The position numbers and the translations under genes were made by a program. A DNA stretch of 62,199 bases, taken from positions 1 through 62,199 of the forward strand of contig JAKCDC010000014.1 in NCBI GenBank assembly GCA_021838635.1. Reading direction: 5' to 3'. A model generated the notes under the pieces. That model ran no database searches. It saw nothing but the letters and a program-made list of their open reading frames with translations, and was not told where the DNA came from. Shown piece after piece: positions 54,350-62,199 of this stretch (position 1 is the first letter of the stretch; each line of letters begins with the position of its first letter). This stretch comes from Pseudomonadota bacterium. Lineage in GTDB: Bacteria; Pseudomonadota; Gammaproteobacteria; Steroidobacterales; Steroidobacteraceae.

Positions 54350-57073
54350 TTGAAACTCAATCACAAAGTCACGCTCGCTGTGATGATCGCCCTCGGTTCG
54401 CACGCACTCACCGGTATCGCTCGTGGCGCGGAAACCCCACAGCCGGCGTCCGCTGGCGCTAGCGATGCGGCCAACTTGAACCCGGATGTGCTGCAGGAAG
54501 TCACCGTCACCGCGCAGCGGCGTCGCCAATCCCTGCAAAACGTCCCGATCACCATCCAAGCGATCACCGGGCAGCAGCTGAAGCAGCTGAACGTGCAGAC
54601 CATCGGCCAGGTCATACAGTACCTGCCGAACGTCCAGCTGGCCTCGAACGGACCCGGGCAGGGGCAGATCTACATGCGCGGCCTCTCGGCGGGCAATGCC
54701 GGCAACCAATCCAGCGCAACGATTGCGCCCTTTCCCAATGTCGCGCTGTACCTGGACAACCAGGCCATGACCTTCCCGGGCCGCAATGCGGACATCTACT
54801 TCGTCGACATGAAGCGTATCGAGGTGCTGGAAGGTCCACAGGGCACCCTGTTCGGCGGTGGCGCCGAAGCCGGCGCGGTGCGCTACATCACCAATAAACC
54901 CATTTTGAATAAGACCTCCGGAGACGCCAGTGCAACATACGGAATAACGGCCAACGGCGATCCAAACACCGCCGCCGATTTGGTCTTAAACCTGCCGTTG
55001 ATAACCGATCGCCTCTCTGCCCGCTTCGTCATCTACAATGACCATCAGGGCGGTTACATCACAAATGTCGCCAGCACATTCACGCGCAGCAATAATGACG
55101 CCGGCAATCATTACTTCAACATCCAGCCGGGCATCAACGGCCTGTGCCCGAACGGTCTACCCACCAGAACCGGCTACTGCGCCGTCCCTGGCAGTCCGGT
55201 CGCCAACAACTACGCGCTCGCGGGACGCGCCACCAATCCCGTCGATTTCACCGGATTTCGCGCCTCTGCGCTATACAAGATCAACGACGAGTGGAACCTG
55301 CTGATCGAAGAGATGTACCAGGACATGAACGCCCAGGGGCAGGACGTTCAATATCCGATCGGATCCGAAGGGCAAACGCTCGGTCCCTGGCAGGCCACGC
55401 TGTTCGCCCCCGGGTACGACAAAGACCGCCTGGAAAATACCGCCTGGACGTTGAAGGGTGAAATCGATCACCTATTCAAAGTGGTGTACACGGGCGGATA
55501 CACCGTGCGCAACATCCACCAGCAGGCCGACTACACAAACTATGCCCGCAGCGCAGGCGGCGGATATTATCAATGCTCTGGCGGCACCGGCTTCGGCGCC
55601 GGCACGACACCTACCTGCTACTCGCCGATTGGCTACTGGAACGATCGGGTACGCAACACGCACCAGAGTCATGAACTGCGCATCAGCACACCGTCCCGGT
55701 GGCGTGTACACGGCTTGGTCGGACTGTACTACGAGGACTTCAATATCCAGGACAACATGAATTTCGATTACAAGACAATTCCGTCTTGCACGGCGCAAAA
55801 TCTCTCCACTGCGCTCGCTGGCGGCGCACCGTGCGTCGCGAACGTGCGGCCGGCCCCCGGGGTTCCGGCGTGGGACCCCGCGGTACGCCCAGATGCCACG
55901 GCATTCGGTGAGGACGATCAGCGCGGTTACAAACAGACCGCCGCATTTACCTCAGTCTCCTTCGATGCCATTCCGAAGATTCTGACTCTGACTTCCGGAA
56001 CCCGCTTCTACCACTACACTGAATACCAGATCGGTTCCCAGTACGGAACGAACACCTCCTGCGTCGATGTCCCTAATGGGCAGTGTAGCGGTGGCATGTT
56101 CCCGATGAATTACAGCTCCAGCTACCACGGCTTCAAGAGTCGATTCAACATCACTTGGCACGTCTCCCGGGACGCGATGGCATATTTCACGTATTCACAA
56201 GGATTTCGACCCGGCGCGTTCAATCGCGTGCAGAAAAACGTCGCGCCGGACGCCAATGGCAATCCGCAATATCAGGTACAGACGACGTACGCCCCAGATT
56301 CACTCGACAATTACGAGGTGGGCCTGAAGACCCAGTTGCTCGATCATCGCGTGCAACTGAATCTATCCGCTTACCATATGTTGTGGAATAACGTCCAATT
56401 CCTCTTCTTCAACCCAGCTGGAGGATGGGGCAACACGTCGTTCGCCTTCAACGGACCGAACTACAAAGTAGATGGCGGGGAACTGCAGCTCGATGCTCTG
56501 GTTACCCGCGGCCTGACCGTCCAGGGCGCACTCTCCTACAACGATTCCACGCAGACCAACTCTCCCTGCCTGGTAGACAACGAACCGACATTGCTCAAGA
56601 CCGGCGGTACAAACCCGAACTATGGCCAGTGCATCACCGAAATCAAGGGCCAACCGACGACCAACCCGCTTGGTCCCGCAGGCACGACACCCTCATTCTC
56701 CCCAAAGCTGGAATTCAATTTGCACGTACGCTACACATGGATGGTGGGCAACTACGAGTCGTTCGTGCAGGCCGGGGTTGCACACGTCGGCAGCATGTAC
56801 AACGAGCCGGCATCCTATCCAAATGGCCTGACTAATCCGCAGTGCGGCGGATCGTCCTTCCCCGGCACGACGCTTTGCCGCTACCAGCAGCCGGCGTACA
56901 CGACCTACGACGCCTCGATCGGGGTCTCCAGGGACGCGTGGACTGCGACTCTGTTCGGCCAGAATCTTGGCAATAGCGATGCCAGTCAGTTCACCTCGAC
57001 CGCTCAGTTCATCAAGTCCGAGGTTCCGTTACGGCCCCGGGTAATCGGGGTGAACCTGAGCTACCACTTCTAA
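54350..57073 (+). CDS. TonB-dependent outer-membrane receptor
   Basis: This is a 22-strand gated porin that imports large substrates with energy from TonB. A signal peptide (NHKVTLAVMIALGSHALTG) is followed by a TonB-box-like segment LQEVTVTAQRRRQ (about 49-61). The plug domain (about 60-190) has IYMRGLSAGN and VEVLEGPQGTLFGGGAEAGAV-like IEVLEGPQGTLFG. The barrel ends in phenylalanine (VNLSYHF). It has 907 residues and starts at a TTG with GGGGA upstream. It resembles the IroN/catecholate-like receptors of xanthomonads and sphingomonads with broad substrates. The gene next to it is a sulfotransferase, a pairing that recurs in those groups. Confidence 0.93.
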   Translation: MKLNHKVTLAVMIALGSHALTGIARGAETPQPASAGASDAANLNPDVLQEVTVTAQRRRQSLQNVPITIQAITGQQLKQLNVQTIGQVIQYLPNVQLASNGPGQGQIYMRGLSAGNAGNQSSATIAPFPNVALYLDNQAMTFPGRNADIYFVDMKRIEVLEGPQGTLFGGGAEAGAVRYITNKPILNKTSGDASATYGITANGDPNTAADLVLNLPLITDRLSARFVIYNDHQGGYITNVASTFTRSNNDAGNHYFNIQPGINGLCPNGLPTRTGYCAVPGSPVANNYALAGRATNPVDFTGFRASALYKINDEWNLLIEEMYQDMNAQGQDVQYPIGSEGQTLGPWQATLFAPGYDKDRLENTAWTLKGEIDHLFKVVYTGGYTVRNIHQQADYTNYARSAGGGYYQCSGGTGFGAGTTPTCYSPIGYWNDRVRNTHQSHELRISTPSRWRVHGLVGLYYEDFNIQDNMNFDYKTIPSCTAQNLSTALAGGAPCVANVRPAPGVPAWDPAVRPDATAFGEDDQRGYKQTAAFTSVSFDAIPKILTLTSGTRFYHYTEYQIGSQYGTNTSCVDVPNGQCSGGMFPMNYSSSYHGFKSRFNITWHVSRDAMAYFTYSQGFRPGAFNRVQKNVAPDANGNPQYQVQTTYAPDSLDNYEVGLKTQLLDHRVQLNLSAYHMLWNNVQFLFFNPAGGWGNTSFAFNGPNYKVDGGELQLDALVTRGLTVQGALSYNDSTQTNSPCLVDNEPTLLKTGGTNPNYGQCITEIKGQPTTNPLGPAGTTPSFSPKLEFNLHVRYTWMVGNYESFVQAGVAHVGSMYNEPASYPNGLTNPQCGGSSFPGTTLCRYQQPAYTTYDASIGVSRDAWTATLFGQNLGNSDASQFTSTAQFIKSEVPLRPRVIGVNLSYHF

Positions 57074-57090
57074 CGAATTGAGCCGCGGTA

Positions 57091-57129
57091 CACTCGCGGG
57101 GCAGGGCCTTCATGCCCCTCCCGCGAGTG
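57091..57129 (+). promoter_or_regulatory. Hairpin directly upstream of the TPR-sulfotransferase start
   Basis: CACTCGCGGG (57091-57100) pairs perfectly with CCCGCGAGTG (57120-57129), with extra pairing inside the loop. The ATG is only four bases after the stem, so the 3' arm holds the ribosome-binding position. There is no T-run, so it is not a normal terminator. It may limit read-through translation from the receptor gene. Confidence 0.5.
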
Positions 57130-57133
57130 CCCT

Positions 57134-59200
57134 ATGAACGAGATGAACCTCCAACTGCTCCCTGCTGCACCAGACCCTGAAGTGATCGTCCCCTCGGCCA
57201 TCGCACAGGAAGTCCGACATGCTCAAGAGCTGTATCGCCAGCGCCAATTCAAGGCGGCAGCGGCAGCTGCTGAAACGCTGCTCACTCACGTTCCGCGCAA
57301 TCGGGACTTGCTGTTGCTGCGCGCCTGCAGCCTGCGCGAGCTGGGCCATATTGACGAGTCTCTGCAGAGACTCGATCAGCTCGAGAGTCTGCATCCGCGC
57401 TTCAGCCATCTGTATCAGGAGCGTGGCCGGTGCTACGTGCTGCGCCATGATGCGACCCGCGCCGTCGAGTCCTTCCTGCGGGCGGTAAATCTGAATCCCG
57501 CGTTGAGCGCCAGCTGGAGCATGTTGCAACGTCTCTACGGGCTGCTGGGCCAGCCAGACAACGCCGCAACGGCCGCAGAACACGTCGCAATCCTTCGCGA
57601 GCTACCGGTCGCTGTCGTTCAAGCAACCGACCTATTTTCCAATGGTGATCTGGCCGCCGCGGAGGCCCTCACCAGGTCCTACCTCCAGCAGCACGGCGAA
57701 CACGCGGAAGCGATGCGTCTGCTCGCCCGGATTGCACTCGCCCAGGATGTCCTTGACGAGGCCGATACGCTGCTGCATGCCGTCTTGCAACGCGAACCCG
57801 GATACCGTGCCGCCCGCGCCGACCACGGCACCGTACTCGTGCGCCGCCATCGCTACCACGAGGCGCACCAGCACGCGGAAATTCTCCTGCAAAGCGACCC
57901 GGGAAATCCGGACTATCGCGCCCTGAAGGCTTCCGCACTCGTCGGACTCGGCGCGCATGAGGAGGCCATTGCCATCTACCGAGTGCTGCTGTCAGAACTG
58001 ACGGATCCAGCGGCGCTCGCGGATGTGAACCTGTGGCTCGCTCATTCGCTGAAGACGATCGGACGTCAATTTGATGCCATCGAAGCCTACCGGGCCGCAG
58101 CGGCTGCCCGAGTGGACTTCGGCGACGCATGGTGGAGTCTGGCGAACCTGAAGACCTACCGGTTCAGCGACGATGAGCTCGCGCAGATGCGCACCGCGCT
58201 GCAGACACCGGGGACTCACCCGGTCGACCTGTATCACCTGTGCTTCGCCCTCGGCAAGGCACTGGAGGATCGAGGCGCATACGAGGAGTCCTGGCACTTC
58301 TATGCACGCGGTAATTCATTCAAGCGTATCGAAAGCCGGTATCGCCCGGAGTTTGTCGAGACCAATACGCGCCTGCAGAAGCAGGTGTGCACTGCGGAGT
58401 TTTTTGCTTCCCGGGACGACTGGGGCACACCGGAACTCGATCCGATTTTTATCGTTGGCTTGCCGCGGTCCGGCTCAACTCTGCTCGAGCAAATCCTCGC
58501 CTCCCATTCCCAGATCGAGGGCACACAAGAGCTTGCGGAAATTCACCGCTACAGCGTGGAATTGCGTGGCAATTCATCGAACCCCGAAGACCCCTGTTAT
58601 CCTGACATACTGTCGACTCTGCGGGCCGAGGATCTGCGCAAATTAGGCGAACGATACCTCGCCGAGACACGCATCTATCGGCACACGGCCCGCCCACGGT
58701 TCATCGACAAGATGCCGAACAATTTCCGACACATCGGCCTCATTCACCTGATGCTGCCAAATGCCAAGATCATTGACGCGCGCCGGGAACCCCTGGCGTG
58801 CTGCGTTGGCAACCTGAAACAGCTGTTCGCGAGCGGCCAGGAGTTTACCTATAGCGTGGAGGACATCGCGCGCTACTACCGCACTTACCTGGACCTGATG
58901 GAACATTGGCACGGCGTACTGCCGGGCAAGATTCTCACCATGCATCACGAGGATGTCGTCGCTGACCTGGAGGGTAGCGTTCGGCGCCTGCTGGCGTTCT
59001 GCGGACTGCCGTTCGAGACAGCGTGTCTGGATTTTCACAAGACCGCACGCAGTGTGCGCACCGCGAGCTCAGAGCAAGTACGCCGTCCGATCAACCGCGC
59101 GGGGCTTGATCAATGGCGTCATTTCGAGCCATGGCTGACACCGCTCAAAGATGTGTTGGGCGATGCACTGATCCGCTACCGCGCGCACCATAGCCTTTGA
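57134..59200 (+). CDS. TPR-repeat sulfotransferase
   Basis: The N-terminal half (about 20-390) is a run of tetratricopeptide-like helices (RNRDLLLLRACSLRELGHID, then HLYQERGRCYVL). The C-terminal half (about 430-688) is a PAPS-dependent sulfotransferase domain starting with PIFIVGLPRSGSTLLEQIL, the 5'-phosphosulfate loop. It has 688 residues. It follows the TonB receptor by 60 bases on the same strand. The substrate, perhaps a receptor, peptide or cell-surface glycan, is unknown. It would use PAPS made by CysNC. Confidence 0.9.
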   Translation: MNEMNLQLLPAAPDPEVIVPSAIAQEVRHAQELYRQRQFKAAAAAAETLLTHVPRNRDLLLLRACSLRELGHIDESLQRLDQLESLHPRFSHLYQERGRCYVLRHDATRAVESFLRAVNLNPALSASWSMLQRLYGLLGQPDNAATAAEHVAILRELPVAVVQATDLFSNGDLAAAEALTRSYLQQHGEHAEAMRLLARIALAQDVLDEADTLLHAVLQREPGYRAARADHGTVLVRRHRYHEAHQHAEILLQSDPGNPDYRALKASALVGLGAHEEAIAIYRVLLSELTDPAALADVNLWLAHSLKTIGRQFDAIEAYRAAAAARVDFGDAWWSLANLKTYRFSDDELAQMRTALQTPGTHPVDLYHLCFALGKALEDRGAYEESWHFYARGNSFKRIESRYRPEFVETNTRLQKQVCTAEFFASRDDWGTPELDPIFIVGLPRSGSTLLEQILASHSQIEGTQELAEIHRYSVELRGNSSNPEDPCYPDILSTLRAEDLRKLGERYLAETRIYRHTARPRFIDKMPNNFRHIGLIHLMLPNAKIIDARREPLACCVGNLKQLFASGQEFTYSVEDIARYYRTYLDLMEHWHGVLPGKILTMHHEDVVADLEGSVRRLLAFCGLPFETACLDFHKTARSVRTASSEQVRRPINRAGLDQWRHFEPWLTPLKDVLGDALIRYRAHHSL

Positions 59201-59201
59201 A

Positions 59202-59244
59202 CATCGAGCGGTGCCACCGGGTACGGCACCATGGACGCTCGATG
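59202..59244. terminator. Bidirectional terminator between convergent sulfotransferase genes
   Basis: CATCGAGCG (59202-59210) pairs with CGCTCGATG (59236-59244), and GGTGCC (59210-59215) pairs with GGCACC (59225-59230) inside. It lies between the stops of the two sulfotransferase genes. No long T-run is present on either side. Confidence 0.55.
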
Positions 59245-59259
59245 CACGGTCGTTGGCGT

Positions 59260-59889
59260 TCACGGATTCGATGACGCAAGCTTCAGGGCGCGAATCCGGT
59301 CGATGAATTCAGCGCGGGAATTTTCAGACGGAAACGGCGCGGACGGCTGCGCAACACCGAGAAACCGGCACAGCGGTTCCCAGCCTTCGGCCACCTGATA
59401 CACGAGCAATCGCGGCGGGGGTATCGCGGCGATCACGGCTCGAGTATGAGCTCGAAAGAACTCAGTCATCACCGTGCGGTCATCAAGCTCAGAGGGAACG
59501 CGTTTGAGGATGCCTGAGAAGAAGTTCGCCTGATCATCCTCGCCCGCGCGGCGTGCGAGACTTTCGGGCGCAAATATCGTCGCGTGCACCGAATCGAACC
59601 ATTGGTCTGCATCGCGCACGGTGTGGATGACCTTCGCGGTCGCATAGTGGTCTGTGAGCTCACGCCAGTACGCGGCACTGGGGTAATCCACCGCAGCCCG
59701 ATAGTCCGTATAAATAGACTCCCAGTCCGGACGGCCTTGCGCCGCCTCGATCCACAGCGCCATGCTTTCGGGATGATGGAGGACCTCTACCATGTGATGG
59801 CATGGCCCAAAGCCTAGGATCGACAACGCCGTATGCAGCGATTTGGTGCCCGTACGGCCCAAACCCGTACCGATGACATTGAGAGGCAT
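59260..59889 (-). CDS. Sulfotransferase family protein (P-loop type)
   Basis: This small P-loop sulfotransferase has the N-terminal motif NVIGTGLGRTGTKSLHTALS (phosphosulfate loop) and KVIHTVRDADQWFDSV, the 3'-phosphate-binding region. The start at 59889 has AAAGGGG upstream and gives 209 residues; an open frame to 59973 is not needed. It is shorter than typical for the family (about 210-270). It is convergent with the TPR-sulfotransferase. The substrate is unknown; genes of this type are sometimes annotated as branched-chain or lipid sulfotransferases. Confidence 0.85.
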   Translation of the reverse strand: MPLNVIGTGLGRTGTKSLHTALSILGFGPCHHMVEVLHHPESMALWIEAAQGRPDWESIYTDYRAAVDYPSAAYWRELTDHYATAKVIHTVRDADQWFDSVHATIFAPESLARRAGEDDQANFFSGILKRVPSELDDRTVMTEFFRAHTRAVIAAIPPPRLLVYQVAEGWEPLCRFLGVAQPSAPFPSENSRAEFIDRIRALKLASSNP

Positions 59890-60077
59890 GGCAAGACCCC
59901 TTTTCCCTTGACGGAAAATGTACTGAGGCGCAACCAGTGCGCCACCACAGTACCACGACATGCGACCAGGCAACGATTCACGTTACGACGTTGTCCGCAA
60001 GCTCGATGCTGATTGGTAAAGAGAAGCCGTGAACAAGAGGCGACTTTCCGAGCTTATCGATGGCATGACGCAGACGA

Positions 60078-60341
60078 ATGAGATCGCCCCGGGGCACCCG
60101 AGCACCCTCCCGGGAATTTGACCTCGAACCTCTCGCCGTGAAGAAGCTACGCTCCAAGCTCGGCTTGAGCCGGCCAAAGTTCGCCGCCTTACTGCAAGTG
60201 GACGTGGAGACGTTACACAACTGGGAGCAAGGCCGGCGCGAACCGACCGGGCTGGCACAGGCGCTCCTGACAGCAATCCGTCGGGAATCTACGGATATCC
60301 CTAAAGCTTTGGCGATGAAAGGGTCAGATGGTGGGGCGTGA
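60078..60341 (+). CDS. XRE-type HTH antitoxin-like protein, N-terminus possibly frameshifted
   Basis: The helix-turn-helix segment KKLRSKLGLSRPKFAALLQV and NWEQGRREPTG match HigA/MqsA-like antitoxins. The present frame starts at an ATG at 60078, giving 87 residues, without a clear ribosome site. A better start, a GTG at 60029 with AAAGAG upstream, reads NKRRLSELIDGMTQTNEIA and joins the same frame if one C is removed from the CCCC at 60087-60090. The 3' end overlaps a tRNA-like fragment. No toxin gene is paired with it. Confidence 0.6.
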   Translation: MRSPRGTRAPSREFDLEPLAVKKLRSKLGLSRPKFAALLQVDVETLHNWEQGRREPTGLAQALLTAIRRESTDIPKALAMKGSDGGA

Positions 60342-60375
60342 CGGATTCGAACCGTCGACCAGCAGATGAAAAGTC
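60329..60375 (-). other. tRNA 3'-half fragment, likely integration attachment site
   Basis: On the minus strand this reads a half anticodon arm, T-arm (GACGG-TTCGAAT-CCGTC), acceptor strand ACGCCCC and ACCA end. No D-arm or 5' acceptor exists upstream, so it is not a full tRNA. Such 3'-half copies mark where tyrosine integrases insert into tRNA genes, and a broken integrase lies 117 bases away. The anticodon loop reads CTTTTCA, so the amino acid (perhaps lysine) is uncertain. Confidence 0.75.
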
Positions 60376-60491
60376 CTATAAACCCCGTCCACATCCGCTT
60401 TCACCCTTCCGTTGCTGATGTCGTAAGTCACTGTTTCTGCGCATATTCAGTTCGCATCAGTCCATAATCCGCTACATCCAGCGGCAGAGAA

Positions 60492-61855
60492 ATGGCAACG
60501 GCACGGCGAATGCTCACCCCGGCGGACCTGCGGTGGAACGGTAAAAACCGATGGGAGAGCGACGGCGGCGCACGCGGCGCGGGCCGCCTGGCCGCTCGCA
60601 TCACTGAGATGCGCACCCTGCTCTACTTCCGCTACCGAGCGGACAGCCAGAACAAGGCGGTGCCGATTGGCGTCTACAGCCCGACCGGCAATGACGGCAT
60701 CACCCTGAAGGACGCACGCGCCAAGTGCCGCCCGCTTGCCGATCTGCTGCGCGCTGGCATCACCGACCTGCACGCGCACTTGCGGCGGGAACAGGAATCC
60801 CGCGAACGCGCGGCACGCGAGGCCGAGGAAGCGGCGCGACGGGCCGCAGAGGATGCGAAGCGCGCCACGCTGGCGCAGTTGTGTGATACCTACGTGGCGC
60901 ACCTGGAACACCAAGGGAAGCAAGCCAAGGGCGATGTGAAAAGCATCGTCACGCTGCACGTTCAGGGAGCGGATGCCGAGCTATCGGCGCGGCGCGCCGC
61001 TGAGATCGAACCCGAGGCAATCGCCGGTCTGATCGGGCGACTGGTCGACGGCGGCAAGGGTCGCACGGCGGCAAGGGTCGCACGGCCGGCAAACTCCGCT
61101 CATACCTGCGCAGCGCCTATGCCTTTGCGGCGGCATCGCATACCGACCCGAGCGCCCCGCTCAGTCTGGGCACCTTCGGCATTCGCACCAATCCGCTCGC
61201 CAGCATTCCGGCCTTGTCGAAATTCAACCGAGCGCGTGACCGTGTGTTGAGTGGCCCGGAGCTGGGCGCACTGCTGCGGCGCGTCGAGGCGCTGCCCGTC
61301 GATCAACCGCGCGATGCGCTGCTGCTGACACTGGCCCCTGGCGGCCAGCGGCCCGCGCAATTGCTGCGTGTGACGGCCAAGGACGTGGACGTTGCGGGCG
61401 AGACCGTCACCCTGCGCGACCCGAAGGGCAAGAGGAACGAACCGCGCCTGCACGTGCTGCCGCTGCTGCTCGAGGCGTTGGCAATCGCGGAGCGGCGAAT
61501 CACCGGCCTGAGCGGCGATGACAAGCTGTTCACGACGACACCCGAGACGCTGTCCGCGGCTGTGGCCGACATGTCGACCGCACGGGTCGAAGCCAAGGCA
61601 GTGCGCGAACCGTTCCAGTTGCGCGACCTACGGCGTACCTGCGAGACGATGCTGGCAAGCCTTTCCGTGTCATCCGACGTGCGGGCACAGTTGCAGAGTC
61701 ACGGCCTGGGCGGCGTACAGAATCGCCATTACGACCGGCACGATTACATGGCCGAGAAGCGGCGAGCGCTCGAACTGTGGACCGCACACCTGAACGGCCT
61801 GAAAGAAGGCAAACGCGACAACGTGGTGCCGCTGGTGCGACCCGCGAGCGCATAA
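60492..61855 (+). pseudogene. Tyrosine recombinase/integrase, inactivated by a 17-bp duplication
   Basis: The N-terminal part (60492 to about 61066) has an arm-type DNA-binding region and core-binding segment. The catalytic part continues in another frame to 61855, with GGQRPAQLLR (first arginine), LRDLRRTCETM (second arginine region), SHGLGGVQ and HYDRHDY (tyrosine). Removing one copy of the 17-base repeat at 61050-61083 restores a 448-residue protein. As it stands translation leaves the frame at the repeat and ends at 61250. The family is that of phage/island integrases that use tRNA 3' ends. Confidence 0.9.
61050..61083. repeat. Perfect 17-bp tandem duplication inside the integrase
   Basis: The unit GGCGGCAAGGGTCGCAC occurs twice in direct succession (61050-61066 and 61067-61083). 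Seventeen is not a multiple of three, so it shifts the integrase frame. Before the unit the protein reads LVDGGKGRT, and the correct continuation TAGKLRSYLRSAYAF is found after the second unit. Confidence 0.95.
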
Positions 61856-61882
61856 CCGAACCCGCCGCGCATGCCCCTACCG

Positions 61883-61920
61883 GTAATACGATTGACGTAT
61901 TACGCGGACCGTAATATCTT
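61883..61920 (+). promoter_or_regulatory. higB promoter with overlapping palindromic operator
   Basis: TTGACG (61892-61897) and TATCTT (61915-61920) are at the ideal 17-base spacing. GTAATACG (61883-61890) and CGTATTAC (61896-61903) form a perfect eight-base inverted repeat over the -35, and a third half-site GTAATA lies at 61911-61916. This layout is typical of toxin-antitoxin autoregulation. The predicted start, about 61926-61927, coincides with the toxin ATG. Confidence 0.65.
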
Positions 61921-61926
61921 CTGCCC

Positions 61927-62199
61927 ATGGCCATCCAATCGTTCGCCTGCAAGCGCACCGAGGTACTGTTCCAGGGCGGCCATCCGCGAGAGTTCCGGAC
62001 ATTCGAGAACGTGGCCACGCGCAAGCTGCGCCTGCTGAACGTCGCCAGAACGCTCGAATTTTTGCGCTCGCCTCCCGGTAACCGCTTGGAGGCGCTGAAG
62101 GGCGACCGGAAAGGCCAGCACAGCCTCCGCATCAACGACCAGTTTCGCGTGTGCTTCACCTGGACGGACGCGGGGCCGTGCAACGTTGAGATTGAGATC
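61927..62199 (+). CDS. higB: HigB-type toxin of the RelE/ParE superfamily (cut by the window end)
   Basis: Ninety-one codons are present with no stop. The family segments PPGNRLEALKGDRKGQHSLR and INDQFRVCFTWTDAGPCNVEI are typical of HigB mRNA interferases, which usually end a few residues later in a DYH-like motif. There is no ribosome site before the ATG, and the promoter suggests a leaderless transcript. The antitoxin gene should lie just beyond the window. It lies in the same region as the integrase relic, on the element side of the attachment site. Confidence 0.88.
   Translation, partial: MAIQSFACKRTEVLFQGGHPREFRTFENVATRKLRLLNVARTLEFLRSPPGNRLEALKGDRKGQHSLRINDQFRVCFTWTDAGPCNVEIEI

Noticed and set aside
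60329-60420. Complete tRNA gene on the minus strand
   Set aside because: Only the 3' half is present; there is no D-arm or matching 5' acceptor strand.

Overview
The window is about 62 kb of GC-rich DNA (roughly 65 % by eye) from a Gram-negative proteobacterium. An Arn-type lipid A modification operon, a TonB-dependent receptor, a CysNC fusion and a FadB-like protein point to an aerobic gammaproteobacterium of the Xanthomonadales/Nevskiales/Steroidobacterales sort. That placement is inferred from gene content only.

Region 1 (about 0.3-9.5 kb) has an M50 protease and a phenylacetyl-CoA epoxidation cluster, paaA-B-C-D-E-G-Z, on the minus strand. The repressor gene paaX is divergent. A Rieske protein gene follows. 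Region 2 (9.6-20.4 kb) carries a 2-oxoacid dehydrogenase (fused E1 plus E2) with a divergent Lrp-type regulator. After it come a tetR-fadN-fadA beta-oxidation unit and a FadB-like enzyme. Region 3 (20.5-27.6 kb) is sulfate activation (cysQ-cysD-cysNC), a YceI protein, and alanine dehydrogenase with its own divergent Lrp regulator. Region 4 (26.6-34.8 kb) is an eight-gene unit for adding 4-amino-4-deoxy-L-arabinose to lipid A. Its ArnA is split into two separate proteins and a quinone oxidoreductase is coupled to the 3' end. Region 5 (34.9-40.5 kb) has an outer-membrane protein, murJ, an acrylyl-CoA reductase-like enzyme, the missing paaJ thiolase and a fumarylacetoacetate hydrolase-family enzyme.

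From about 41 kb the window is accessory. There are two tandem secreted S10 carboxypeptidases, then a decayed 1.9-kb transposon-like element. The element is bounded by imperfect inverted repeats and a GACCGC direct repeat, and holds two transposase relics, a frameshifted small basic protein and an intact HNH nuclease. Next are an M61 aminopeptidase, a DUF1499 membrane protein, an S41 lipoprotein peptidase, a frameshifted DUF2332 gene, a TonB receptor and two sulfotransferases. The right end looks like the edge of an integrated element: an antitoxin-like gene running into a tRNA 3' fragment, a tyrosine integrase broken by a 17-bp tandem duplication, and a HigB-type toxin gene cut by the window end.

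Metabolically, the 2-oxoacid dehydrogenase could feed phenylacetyl-CoA (from phenylalanine via phenylpyruvate) into the paa genes, because no phenylacetate-CoA ligase is visible. PaaJ and the FadB/FadN/FadA enzymes could finish the pathway. The cysteine genes make PAPS, which the sulfotransferases at 57-60 kb would use. The exported peptidases and TonB receptor suggest protein or peptide scavenging. Several genes are broken by one-base changes in short homopolymers, so either real decay or sequencing error must be considered.
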